From Rhizoclosmatium globosum (lineage: Eukaryota; Chytridiomycota; Chytridiomycetes; Chytridiales; Chytriomycetaceae), in contig MCGO01000048.1 in assembly GCA_002104985.1 (NCBI GenBank), positions 267,614-331,613 of the forward strand: DNA of 64,000 nucleotides. Direction: 5' to 3'. Made by a program: the position numbers and the translations under genes. Below the pieces are notes generated by a model, which saw only the letters and a program-made list of their open reading frames with translations, did not search any database and had not been told where the DNA came from. Of the stretch, positions 42,273-53,331 are shown one piece after another (position 1 is the stretch's first letter; every line of letters begins with the position of its first letter).

Positions 42273-42893
42273 ATGCCAGCAACCGAACTTGAACCGCAAC
42301 CAATCATGTCGTCGGCGTACTTAAAACAAGTCGCTTCAATAACCCCGGAATCGTGTACTCCGCTTCCACATATTCCTCCCGCCGCGGAACCCACGTGCCT
42401 GTCGCTTCCACGCGCACCAAGCTTCCAGCCCGCCCTCACCTACTTCTTCCATCCACCTCCTTACATTATGCTCATCCCAACGCCTACATCCCCTCCAGTC
42501 TTATACACCCGAGTGCAAACCCAGCATCGGAAACCACCACCAAAAAAAGCGCGAGAATACAACCCAACCCAAGTGTATCCTACTTCCCCACTCTCTCAAG
42601 CAAGCTCCCCCACAGCCACGTCACCAAAAACTTCACCCATGGCGGTGTCTCCATCTACGCACGACATACAACTCGAACGCGTACGTTGTCTGCTTCAGGC
42701 TGCCAAGATCTTATCTCCAGTCAAAACAACGCGTGACGTGGAAGTTCCACAGCTTGTATCGAAGTTATTGGCTGTGCAAGAGCAAGGAGAAACGTCGGGA
42801 CAGAGGGTACTTAAACGGAAGTGGGATGATGATTTGGATGATGATGATGACGAGGAAGGATGTTGGGGTCCGCCTAATTCACCGTTTATTTAA
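42273..42893 (+). CDS. Pro/Ser/Thr-rich protein, unknown
   Basis: Single exon from ATG 42273, 206 residues. Low-complexity Pro/Ser/Thr sequence in the first two thirds, then a short folded-looking segment (IQLERVRCLLQAAKILSP) and an acidic end (DDDLDDDDDEEGCWG). A competing frame (42353-42736) is also open. I prefer this one because it ends in a strongly acidic, protein-like tail and begins at the first ATG. No family recognised. Confidence 0.45.
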   Translation: MPATELEPQPIMSSAYLKQVASITPESCTPLPHIPPAAEPTCLSLPRAPSFQPALTYFFHPPPYIMLIPTPTSPPVLYTRVQTQHRKPPPKKAREYNPTQVYPTSPLSQASSPTATSPKTSPMAVSPSTHDIQLERVRCLLQAAKILSPVKTTRDVEVPQLVSKLLAVQEQGETSGQRVLKRKWDDDLDDDDDEEGCWGPPNSPFI

Positions 42894-43047
42894 TGTTATG
42901 ATCCTTATTTATTGAGTTGTTGATGATGATTTTAATTATGGCATAGTTGAGCTATTTTAATGAAGACTGTTTATTTATGTCATAGATCTTGCTTGAATTA
43001 GTACCAATTTCACCTGCTAACTGAAGCTTATTCACAGTAAAGGCCAC

Positions 43048-43859
43048 CTATTCCGCGTATGTTGGCAAATCTTGGACTACACCAACAATGCCGTTCCCAG
43101 GGAAAGTAAGTTTCTCATAGAATTGAATGGTGCATGAGATGTACAAGTTTGCATTAAACGTTCTGTCCAGGCTCACTATATAAACTATATTGATTCCCTG
43201 CTCAGAATCCATTTTCGTCCATTCTGCAACCGTGTCTTTCACAATTTTTGCATACTGTCATTCGAGTTTAGTAATCAAAATAGTTCATACATTGGTATTA
43301 CCTTAATTCTTCGAGGAGCTGGCATAATGATAAACAAGAAGATAATCATTCCGATTGTCACGATCCATAACTGATACGTCTTCAAAACAAATACAAAAAT
43401 GAGTGGCCAGACAACGATTGAGGCGAACATCACAGCATACACGCTCCAAGCATAGTATTTGTTCTTTTCGATGCTTTTCGAAAGCGCCAAAGCCTTATTG
43501 AGAGCTTGGATTCTGCTTACGTATAAGTGGTTCGGAATCTGTGGTGTTTTGGTCAAAGATCAGGAGATGGGAGGCAGGAAGGGAATGATTGCCTTATCCT
43601 CGAGACGCTCTGGCCGAAGAGGGCTGTAATAGTCTGGCGCTGATGATGGCGTAAGAGGTACTTCGGTAATTAGGCTGAGTTCTGCAAGCGATGGCTCTGT
43701 ATACTCTGGGGCTCCTTCTTGGTCATTGGTGTTCACTGTAATTACACTCTCCATAGCCAAAGGCACATCAGAGCCTGGGATAGGGGCTTGGCTCAATCTT
43801 TCTTGGTTCCTAGTGGTAGGGACTAATTCTATCGCTGAAGATTCATGCAATTGAGACAT
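43048..43859 (-). CDS. Two-span membrane protein, paralogue A
   Basis: Three exons (43593-43859, 43302-43538 and 43048-43254) give 236 residues. The Ser/Glu/Pro-rich N-terminus ends LEDK. After the intron, IPNHLYVSRIQALNKALALS leads into two helices (YAWSVYAVMFASIVVWPLIF and LWIVTIGMIIFLFIIM). The C-terminal domain ends FYEKLTFPGNGIVGVVQDLP. The first intron begins GC, not GT (donor AAG|GCAATC, acceptor CACAG). Its position matches the GT-AG intron of the neighbour, so a GC-AG intron is likely. No named family. Confidence 0.6.
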
Positions 43860-44040
43860 TTGTTTTCTTGGATGCTTTCCTCAACTTGACAAGCCCAAAT
43901 TTCAAATACCTTTGGTTGATTTTCCCAGATTATTTGTTTTATTGATACATAGTAAGGTTAAGACCCTTATGCTTTGTTGTTGATGTCTCAAGAAAGACGA
44001 TAAGTTCCATTATTGGGAACAACCGCCTATCTAAGGTGAA

Positions 44041-44821
44041 CTATTTCACGTAGGCAGGTAGATCCTCCACAGTTTCCACATCCAGTACTTTCTCATAGAA
44101 CGTAATTCCACTCCCTGTGAGCTTATACACCAAATTCACATTCTGCAGTTCGTCCTCTTGCCGCCAAGAATCCAGAGCTATCTCGCATTCTTTCCGTAGT
44201 GTAGGTGTGTAAATCGCAAGCACATATCGTAATCCAAAGATCAGAACACCCACGAAAAAGATACTGATCTGGGCAGCTCGTGGCATCGAAACGGTGAGAT
44301 CAACGATGAGGCAGACTACTATAAGGAACCAGCACAGATTTGTGCAAATGATCATCTTATTCTGCTTTGATAGAGTTTTGACAAGCGTTGTGTTCAGAGT
44401 GTCTGCTCGCAGATAGTAGGCCGCATTCGAGATCTTTCATTCGGAAACGTTAGAGACAACGAGTGAATTCAATGATATACAACTATATCACCTTGGTTTC
44501 AAGGTAATCCGGCCGAGTCGTATCAAAGTACTTTGGTGAATTGGCGGCCACAAAGTCTACAGATCCAAGAAGCCGTAAAGTGAATGCACCATTCTCATCA
44601 ACTTCAGTATATTGGGGGACTTCGATTGTATGAGATTCGGCGGACGTTCTGGATCGAGGCTCTCGAAGCAAATCGGTGCTGCTGCCAGTCATCTCATCGT
44701 CATAGGAGGTAGCAGAGGGCAAACTCGTCGGATCTGCTGATCGGGGAGTGCTGACTTGAGGAGAGGATATGAATTGTCCTGCCATGGGCGATAAGACGAT
44801 GGATGAGGTCATTGGAGACAT
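44041..44821 (-). CDS. Two-span membrane protein, paralogue B
   Basis: Two exons (44492-44821 and 44041-44433) give 240 residues, start MSPMTSSIVLSPMAG. Its plan is that of the gene 180 bp downstream: a disordered N-terminus ending LETK, then ISNAAYYLRADTLNTTLVK, two helices (LCWFLIVVCLIVDLTV, AAQISIFFVGVLIFGLRYVL) and an end YEKVLDVETVEDLPAYVK. The second intron of copy A is absent here, so one copy has gained or lost it. Function unknown. Confidence 0.6.
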
Positions 44822-45048
44822 TATTTCGCGCACCCAAGTCCAAGGGAACGCCACAGACCTGACATCCGATCTCTTTCCCTTAATAAATAGATGAAATGGA
44901 AGGTATTCATCCGCTTCTTTGACGATGTCATAATGGTACGTTCCATTGCAAACTTATCTTGAATTCAGCGATTCCGCTTTTCTAATAAACATGATGGCTG
45001 TTTTGATGTTTTGGTTTCCCACACATTTCTTTCCCACAAACTCTACAA

Positions 45049-45805
45049 ATGTTCCTTCTTGCTCTCATGATCCTTACTCGCATCGTTTTTGCTTGTATCA
45101 GGTATGATCGTCTACGTGACATAGCAGATTTCGTTCTTAATACTCATGAACAGAACCAACGACTTTGCAAATTGCACCACCGTCGCCGCTGGAACCTCTG
45201 CGAATTGCAATAATCTCGTGATTGATACACCAACGCTTGAATATTACACGTGTCTTTGTGATGCAGGAAATGCAAACTTGAAATGTTACGAACTGTGCCC
45301 AGACGACAAACAATTGCAGCTTCAGTTGACAAACATCAAACAAGCTGCATCTGCTTCGTGTCAAGGAGTTTCAGTTCTGAAGAATCAGGGATTCACGACT
45401 TCTTCTTCGGCTGTTTCCATTACTACTTCTTCAGACTCGACTGTGACGACAATCAGCACCGCAAGCTCCATGGCTACGACGATTAATAGTGTGTTCACGT
45501 CAACCAGTCAAGGGACAGTTACCACAGTGTCGGATTCCGGTTCTACCACTGCAACAAAACCTCGTCCTTCCCGTCCAAAGGCCACAACTTCTGGTGTACT
45601 TTTTGCAGTGAGTTTTACTGGATATTATGTTGTATAAATACCTAATTTTATGAAACAGACTGGAGGAGACGTTCCAGATAATACTGCCGAAAATGGAAGT
45701 AATCTTGTTCCACTTCCTCGTGTCCCACTTCAACCAGTATCTGAAGGCTCTGGACATGAATTTACGTTTCTTCTCATTCTTCTTTACGGATTAGTTGTTA
45801 TTTGA
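45049..45805 (+). CDS. Secreted Cys/Ser/Thr-rich protein, probably GPI-anchored
   Basis: Three exons (45049-45101, 45154-45607 and 45659-45805) give 217 residues. The first exon is a signal peptide (MFLLALMILTRIVFAC). A domain with eight or so Cys (CTTVAAGTSANCNNL, YYTCLCDAGNANLKCYELC) follows, then a Ser/Thr-rich stalk typical of O-glycosylated wall proteins. The hydrophobic C-terminus EFTFLLILLYGLVVI has no charged tail, like a GPI signal. It would be a cell-surface or wall protein. No family name is given. Confidence 0.65.
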
Positions 45806-45821
45806 GAATTTGTTTGCAAAA

Positions 45822-46320
45822 ATGAAACTGATGTTGACCAGGATACAGCCAACCCTCTCTTCAGCCAGCCGTGCCTACTTTCAAGGTCAATCAATTAGAT
45901 TTGCCAGTGCTGGTGTCGCAACCGCTGCAACTACTCCGCATCAACCTCCTCGGCCAGGAAAGAAGGGATATGCAAAACCACCACTTCCAATCCCTCCTAA
46001 GGACACAAAGAAGGCATCAAGCAACATGTTTCTGGAGTCTATTCAAAACCTGAATCCTTATCAGAAGCTGTACTTTGCATTAGGTTTGTCTCGCACTTGT
46101 TCTTTCCAAACCAACTTATACTTCACACGTAGGATGGCTCGTCTTTGCAGCGTGTGGAACGTACATGACATATCAACTGGAGGAGGTAATGCCTGTTCCA
46201 AAGCGACCCGAGATTCAAAGTGGAGGAGAAGTCGTGGCAGCAAAGTCTCCACTGGATTTGATTCTACAGGAAGAGACAGCGAAGGAGTTGGAAGAACTGG
46301 CTAAAGTAAAGAAACAATAA
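45822..46320 (+). CDS. Small single-span, probably mitochondrial protein
   Basis: Two exons (45822-46083 and 46133-46320) give 149 residues. The Arg/Ser/Ala-rich, acidic-free N-terminus (MKLMLTRIQPTLSSASRAYF) is a likely presequence. One helix (LYFALGWLVFAACGTYMTY) spans the intron, followed by a charged tail ending ELAKVKKQ. The layout suits an inner-membrane accessory subunit. No family identified. Confidence 0.6.
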
Positions 46321-46379
46321 ATACGTGGTTAATGTTGATAAAGTGTCTTTCACAACAAAAACAGTCCACAAAACATTGA

Positions 46380-47492
46380 ATGCACCATATTGTAGAATCA
46401 TTGGAGGTACTGCGCACCATTGTCCCTTCCTCGAAACCAACAACTGAAACCAGGGTACCACGGCCTTGCGCGTGTTTCGAGAGTGGCGCGAGGCCCTGAA
46501 TCCGCTTTTAAAGAACTCAAAGTTCAAAGAAACGGGCGTTCTGACGCCAGAAGAGTTTGTTCTTGCCGGCGACTTTCTTGTTTACAAATGTCCGACGTGG
46601 GCGTGGGCGGCCGGGCTTCCCGCGAAACGAAAGGTGCGTTTGTGGTGGTCGTGGTTCGTGGTGGTGCGCTGACTAACGGCCCAGGACTTCTTGCCGCCCG
46701 ACAAGCAATATTTGATTACGCGAAATGTGCCGTGCTTGAAGCGGGTGGCTGCGATGGAATACAGGGATGCGGACGAGGACGAAGCAGTCGATGATGAAAT
46801 GGGTGATGATGCTTGGGTTGCCACGCATAAGGGCCGGGTTGTCGGTGAAGGAAGTGGACCGAATCAGGAAGTTGGCGAGATTGATGATGAGCAGGTGGAA
46901 CCGGTGGAACCGGTGGCTGTTGTGGAGGAGCAGAAGAAGTCTTCAGAGGCTCTTCCAAACATTGACGATCTGAATTTGGATGATATTCCGGATATGGACG
47001 AAGAACTTGAATTGGTCGAAATGGAGGAAGAGGAGGACCCGGCGGCTATGGCGACTGGTGGCGACGATGGGGATAAGTTCGTAAAGACACGGTAAGGGCA
47101 ACTGAAGTCATAACTGTTAATAATGTATTGATGATATCCACAGAACCTATGATATGTCAATTACATATGATAAATACTACCAAACTCCACGCGTTTTCCT
47201 CTTTGGGTACGACGAAAACCGCAAGCCTCTCACACCACAACAGATTTTCCAAGACATCTCCCAAGATCATGCAAAGAAGACAGTCACGATTGAATCTCAT
47301 CCTCATGAGTCTCTCCAGCTGGCTTCTATCCATCCTTGCAAACATGGAAACGTCATGATTCGGCTGATTGAGCAGATGGTGGAATCTGGAAAGGAGGAAC
47401 TACGAGTGGATCAATATCTTTTGTTGTTCCTGAAATTCATGAGCTCTGTGTTGCCAACTATGGAATATGACTATACTGGAGACGGCTTCTAA
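46380..47492 (+). CDS. ATG3: Autophagy E2-like enzyme Atg3
   Basis: Four exons (46380-46406, 46454-46633, 46685-47091 and 47144-47492) give 320 residues. After a 27-nt first exon comes the conserved [26 protein letters not shown], then [18 protein letters not shown]. An acidic flexible region ([14 protein letters not shown]) follows. The catalytic part has [17 protein letters not shown] and the active-site Cys in HPCKHGNVM. Atg3 conjugates Atg8 to phosphatidylethanolamine. Start exon is inferred: it keeps phase and gives the membrane-inserting helix position. Confidence 0.93.
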
Positions 47493-47577
47493 GGAGATTG
47501 GTAGCGAGCATTCTAAACCATGTTACAAAATAATAAACAGTGTGTCTATTGAATAACATATGATATCAAGTGATTCG

Positions 47578-50500
47578 TTATTCTTTCACCCAATCAGGTA
47601 CCTCTTCATCCCCAACTAACACAGCACCAGCCAACGCATGTAACCACCGCCTTGCAGCGTTACCACTTGTATCCAGCAGTACTTCATCATCAAACTCGCG
47701 CTGTACAAAGCAACCTTTCCGCCCCGCAGAACTTTTGATTTCAATGTCCTCGAAACATTCGTCGAAAAAGTCGGATTCAGAGCAAAACCGATCCAACACG
47801 GTTTTCGGAGATTCCTCGTCTTCGCCACATTCTAATTTCCACCAAGGTTGAACCAACACAGAATCACTAAAAGACTCATCGACGGATTCCTTTCCCACAG
47901 TCGAGAAGCGAATGATTTCCCCGTCTTTCATTTCAATTTCAAACTGGTTCTCATCCATTTCGGGTTGACTTGGGTATGGTAGTATGATAGACCTTTTTGG
48001 AATGGAATCTTGACTGATTTCGCCCAAGTCGAAAGAGTCGGATGCAGAGGTTGTTGATGCAACGAATCGGTCGGATTTGGGACAAAGCACAGCCGTTACT
48101 CCAGGAGACTTGATTTTGAATGCAAGGCGTAAGTTAATTGTCATTATAAGATGTGTGCAAGTTTCGTCTTCATAGGCCCGAAGAAGAGGCCCTTCGAGTT
48201 TACAATACCGTCTTTCCCAAACCTAGGAATGATCAGTATCAATTAGAAAAATGAATAATAACATACCGCGGTACCTCCTCCCATCTGCAATAGATAACCA
48301 CTCATAAATACAGATTCATGCAATAACTTTGTATCAACACCATGTGCTGCTTCACTGAAGGTTACAGGAAGATTACTCGTCTGTGAATCATGAAAATGAG
48401 AACCATAGTTATGTCGCAAAAATCAAAGATAAACCATCGTCTTACCTTGTCACTCATCAAAAGAGAAACTCCCTTAACATGAACTCGCATCCCAACTCTC
48501 CCCTCCCCAAACTCAGCCGTCCAAGACCTTTCCCCTACACGACGAGGACAATCTACTTCCGCGAACCGTTTCACATTATCAATCAAAATACCCCGTGTTG
48601 AGAGGCCGCCCAATGGAAGCCCTGCTTTCGAATTTTTGGCACTCGTCCCACTACCTGCTTTTGTTTTGAATATATTCGGGAGAGCGATAGAGCGGGAGGA
48701 CGTGGATACTAAAGGCGATGCGCGTTTGATTTCAGTTCCTAGTGACATGACAGGAGCGACGCGGATGGTTATGTCGAGTGGTGGCGAGGGATGCTCTTGG
48801 GGAAGATGGAATGTACATTCAAAGTCGATGGGTATTGGGTGTTCTGTTGATGTAACTGTGATTGGAGGGATTGTGATTGTTGTTGTGTTTGCCAAGGTGA
48901 GTGTCATATTTATGGTAACCGCTGAAGAAAGGTATATTAGTAGTGTGAGAGACAATTGAACTGACGTACGTTGGGTTTCTGGGAGACTGAGTTGATCTAT
49001 TGAGTCAAGACGGAATAAGAGGACAGGCTTCGTCGTTGAAGGAGGAGAATCAAGTGAAGCAGTAATTGGAGCTGTTACTGGTGACTCGGGGTTGTAGGTT
49101 TTTGTTTGCTGAAGCTCCCCAGCTCGCGCCAACTAAAGAAACACACTGAGTACAAATTACTATTTTCTACAAGGTGGTTTACCCCCCATCGGACTGACTT
49201 TCGCCTCTTCTCGGATTCCCCATTCTCTCCCTTCTTTTTACTTGAAAACATATCTTTCCAGCTTTTCCCGCTGAAAACGCTTGAAACGCTGGCGCGTCTC
49301 CACAAATTTCCCAGCGAGCTAGACCGCTTCGGGGCGACCAGCCAATCGTCATCGTCTCCGCCATCCAGAGTTTCGGCAGAAAGTGTCGGTTGGAGAGGAG
49401 CAGGAGAGATTATATCCGAAATATCAGCTAAGCTGCTACCGTGCGAGTTAACTTCAATGGAAGGGGATTCATCAAAGTCAAAGCCAAGAGATGACGTCCT
49501 CGCAAATAAAGGCTCGTTGACGTTGAATAAAGCGTCTAAAGTAGATGTTGATGAAGAATGGACTGGTTCCGGAGGGGCTGCCGTGTCTGTTCCAGGCTTC
49601 GCTATGATGAGGCTGGAAGCTACATCAGGCTGATCTTCTCGTTCGTCGGTTGTGCTCAGTTTCACACATCTAGACATGTATTCAAGTTCGGAATCTAAAT
49701 GAGCATCTCCTTTGGGATGATTGGTCGACGCATCGTCAGAAAACGAAAACCAGTTGGTGTCCAAGTCCAATTTGATTTGAGGAAGCTGATTGAATGCATG
49801 AGTTAACAATTCTCGAAAGAAATACTACTGACGTACCAAATCAAGACTTAATTTTCCTAGTTCTGATTGAGGAACACAGTCTTTTGTGATTTCGGCCTCT
49901 TCACAGCTATGTTTTGAGTCCGACTGTAAACTGTCAGAATTGCCGGCTCTTCCAACCAAATCCTCGATTGCATTTTGTGGCATAACATCAATTTGCTCAT
50001 CAGCCAAATGGATTTTATGGCATGGATGAACTTCACTCCTGATAATATTCTCATTCTGCTCCTCGTTCGCAGAGAACGACATCAAATTGCTTTGAATTTC
50101 CATTTGCAGAACGTCTAATTTCAAATCCAGCATTGGTTGTTCTTGAGTTAAACAACATTCGTTTGAACCAGCTAACTCAACCTCCTTTCCACTTGAATAC
50201 TCAAAATTCAGTTCCTCCAACATTTCACCAAGTAAACTACTCGCTTGCTGCAGCTCCTCCAAGAAGCCCCCACTAATTTTGTTCTCCGCAGAAACAGAAT
50301 CTTGAATAACAACTAATCCCGAGCAGTCTTGACCAGTCGAGTCCAATATCTCGGATCTAGATGAATCAAGCGGTGATGCTGACGGAAGAGCATCTGGAGC
50401 AATGAAACTGACGTCGATTCCGTCATTCATGAAATGTGGAAGTGAAGTAGATGTATCCAGAAGAAGCATTGAGGAGTCAGGTCCAATTTGTTCGTTGTTG

Positions 50501-51164
50501 GGTTGCTGAAATGAGGTTTCAGGGGGATTGACGGTCATGGAGCTCGGTTCTATTGAATCAACGATTACGTCATGTTTGGGTATCATTTCTTCTGGCTGGT
50601 GGGTCTTTAGGACAGAGTTGCTAGATTCAGAACTTTCTTCTACGATAGGAGTTTCTGACGCGTTTGAAGTAGTATTCTCGGGGTTTCCTTCTTGCGCAAT
50701 GAGGAGGGATGGTTCATTCCAGTGCAGACGTGGATTGTTTTCCTGTCAAGCACAGATGTAAGGACAGCCCAGCTTCGCAAGGGAGGAATGCTACGCACTT
50801 TATCACATACCGACAGTCTTCGATTGTCAGCCAGCTTAAACGGATTTGATTTAACAGTTGGTGAAGGAGAAACAACCGGCTTTGGTGAGAGTGGTTGTTG
50901 CTGCGCACCAACCGATGCCACAGCCTCCTTCACACTTGATATCCGACCAGTATTCACCCGAGCCTCGTTTGCGAACAAAGTTACTTTGTTTGTGTCTTTG
51001 TTTAATCTGTTTTGATTGTCCGATTCAAACTTGCGAAAAAGCGGATTGTTTTTGACGGCGCCGCGAAGCTTCAGCGCAGAAAGATCGTCGGCGAGTGACG
51101 GCCGCGCTTCGGACGAGTCGTTTTTGGGTGTTGATGAATTCGAAGGTGGCGGTGGTTCTGACAT
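47578..51164 (-). CDS. Anillin/Bud4-like PH-domain protein
   Basis: Seven exons (50811-51164, 49837-50742, 49183-49785, 48970-49132, 48446-48921, 48267-48380 and 47578-48222) give 1086 residues. The N-terminal 600 residues are disordered, Ser/Asp/Glu-rich. Then an anillin-homology region (LLFRLDSIDQLSLPE, INMTLTLANTTTITIP, PIDFECTFHLPQ), as in Bud4 and fungal anillins, and a C-terminal PH domain (SGYLLQMGGG, VWERRYCKLEG, ending ARRWLHALAGA). Such proteins organise septins and the contractile ring at the cell cortex. The transgelin gene next door is likewise a cytoskeletal protein. Confidence 0.75.
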
Positions 51165-51263
51165 TCTTTTGCTTTGTTTGGATGAATATTATTATAGAAC
51201 AAAGATTTAAACAACGTGCACTCCAATAACTACTTTATTTTACACGATAATGAAACTGAAGAT

Positions 51264-52078
51264 TCACTGGCTTGGCTTTGCTGGATACGCTCCACCAATC
51301 TCACGACGCGCTCCATATGGTGCAGTTCCGCTCAAGTTGGCCCCATTGTTGAAACCTGTGAGCATGGGAACGACATTCTTTCCCGCGTCCAACTTTTCCT
51401 GGCTGAAGCTGTATTCCTTTTTCTCTGCAAGCTTGGGACCGATTCTCTGTCCTTGATATCCCTTACTCTCTGCACATCTGCTCAATGCATAGATGGAATC
51501 GATAACCTGAACCATATTTTTCGCTGGTGCATTGTAATAAACGTAAGCGACGGGAAAGCAAAAACGGCCAATACAAACCTTCGAATAGGTCCACAGTCTG
51601 AAATAATTCATGCCTTTTGATTCCCATTTGCTCAGCTGCCTGCAAGTAGCTATTGATGTTTTCCATCTGAAGTTGTGTTAATTCAGTCCACTAAGGCATC
51701 AAGCACCGCCAGAATATGCCTTCAAACAACTGACCTGCTTAAACGGCATCTTTGAGTTATTGATTTTAACCTGAGCGCCTGGAGAGATCTTGATACGTCG
51801 AATATGAATATAGTCCGTTCACCAAACAAACAATCCCACCTTGTTGATGACTTCGCACAGAATCACGCCGTCCTTGAGAGCTTCTTGAAACGAAACATCT
51901 TGCGGAAACTGGCGCTCGAGCACTGATTCGAGCCATTCCTGTGCTTCGCGCTCACGGATTGGATTGTATTTCGAGGCAAACTTGTCGGCTTATTGCGGTA
52001 TATTAGTTGTAGATTAACAAGAGGACAGTTCTAGTATTTACCCAAGTCTTTATCGAGTCCCTGAACAACTTCGGTCAT
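51264..52078 (-). CDS. Transgelin/calponin (Scp1/Stg1-like)
   Basis: Five exons (52042-52078, 51840-51988, 51735-51788, 51579-51666 and 51264-51523) give 195 residues. It has a single CH domain (REREAQEWLESVLERQF, FQEALKDGVILCEVINK, INNSKMPFKQMENINSYLQA, LFQTVDLFE) and one calponin-like repeat (GANLSGTAPYGARREIGG). This is the transgelin layout, an actin cross-linker of the cortical patch and ring. It is divergent from PEX11 with 56 bp between start codons. Confidence 0.9.
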
Positions 52079-52134
52079 TCTTTTTGTGTGGCGCTTTGTT
52101 GTGTTTGAGTTGAAAAAGAAGTTGGCACAAAACG

Positions 52135-53203
52135 ATGGGATTCGCACTGACCAACAGACAACAAGAGAGTCTCGACAAGCTCTGCCGATTCCTCAGTTCT
52201 GTCAGAGGAACTGACAAGGTTCTTATGGTGCGTGTCAGGGCCCGAATGCTTCAAAGCCATCACCCAATCACACAACTAACCACATCAATAGCTTTACCAA
52301 TACGTGGCCAAAATCCTCATTGTGAAACTACTCGCGCGCGACAAAAACTCGGTCCTTGCTGCGAGACTCAAGAACTTGGCGGGCCCCGTTGGCGACACTC
52401 GTATCCTCTTGCGATACTACGGCCTGATTCCCCTCTTCCAATGGATTATCTTCTCTGGTTGGTACTTATATATCCTGGACACGAAACGCATGCGTTCCGC
52501 TTCTGACTGCTTTTGTTAAACTCTTTCAATGTAGAGCGAAACCCACCCTCAACTCCCTTCCTTCGTCTCATTTACCGACTCCAAAACTTGGCAAACTTGT
52601 TCTACTACCCACTGGAGCACACATACTTCCTTGCGTACAAGGGAGTCATTAACTTGTCTGAGGAGACTACAAACAAGATTGGGATCTGGAGTTGTCGCTT
52701 CTGGGCTGCCTATGTGAGTCAAATACCCTGCTGATACAGTCAGTCTATATTTGCTCAATCGTTTGCTGGAAACGCGGTTTTCGTTGTGATGATGTACCCA
52801 TGTGTCATTCTGCTTCTGTATAACAGTTATCCCGTTTACAAATGCATCCTTCGCGACCTCATTTCCGTGCATATACGGGTACTATACTAAATCCTCATCA
52901 CCTCAGGTTGTATTGTACTTCCTCCAACTCCACCAAGAACACCGACTCCTTATGACCCGTCAACTTCAACTCTCTCAACGCGCTCGATCAAATGCAGAGC
53001 CCAAGGAAGTCATTAAAGCAGAACAGAAACAAATTCAAGAAGAATTCACCAGTTTGGCCGTAAACACGCTTATTAATACTGCCTATTTCCCGTTGACGCT
53101 GCATTGGTCGGTGGAGCAGAGTTGGTTCCCTGAATTGGGTGTTGGAATCTGTGGAAGTGTTGCTGCCGTCGCCCAAATGTGGAGCGCTTGGAAGAGTGCT
53201 TGA
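52135..53203 (+). CDS. Peroxin 11-family protein
   Basis: Four exons (52135-52227, 52292-52457, 52535-52713 and 52907-53203) give 244 residues. PEX11-like sequence: LDKLCRFLSSVRGTDK, YVAKILIVKLL, SVLAARLKNLAGPVGDTRIL, LFYYPLEHTYFLAYKGV and a C-terminal hydrophobic NTLINTAYFPLTLHWSVE. PEX11 proteins drive membrane elongation and division of peroxisomes. The last intron (193 nt) is long for this locus. PEX11 subtype (A/B or C) cannot be fixed by eye. Confidence 0.82.
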
Positions 53204-53331
53204 GTGGGGTTATTCGTTGGTTGCCTGCAGGTTACAGTGTGCTCTTTGATGTTTTTACTTTCACGTCTTCGTATTTTGTTATAATCTCGATATTGGATTG
53301 ATTCTTCATTCGTCGTCATAATTATCTCTCA

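Noticed and set aside
42353..42736. A second long plus-strand frame overlapping the Pro-rich gene.
   Set aside because: Composition-driven shadow; it starts at an internal ATG and lacks the acidic, ordered end of the other frame.
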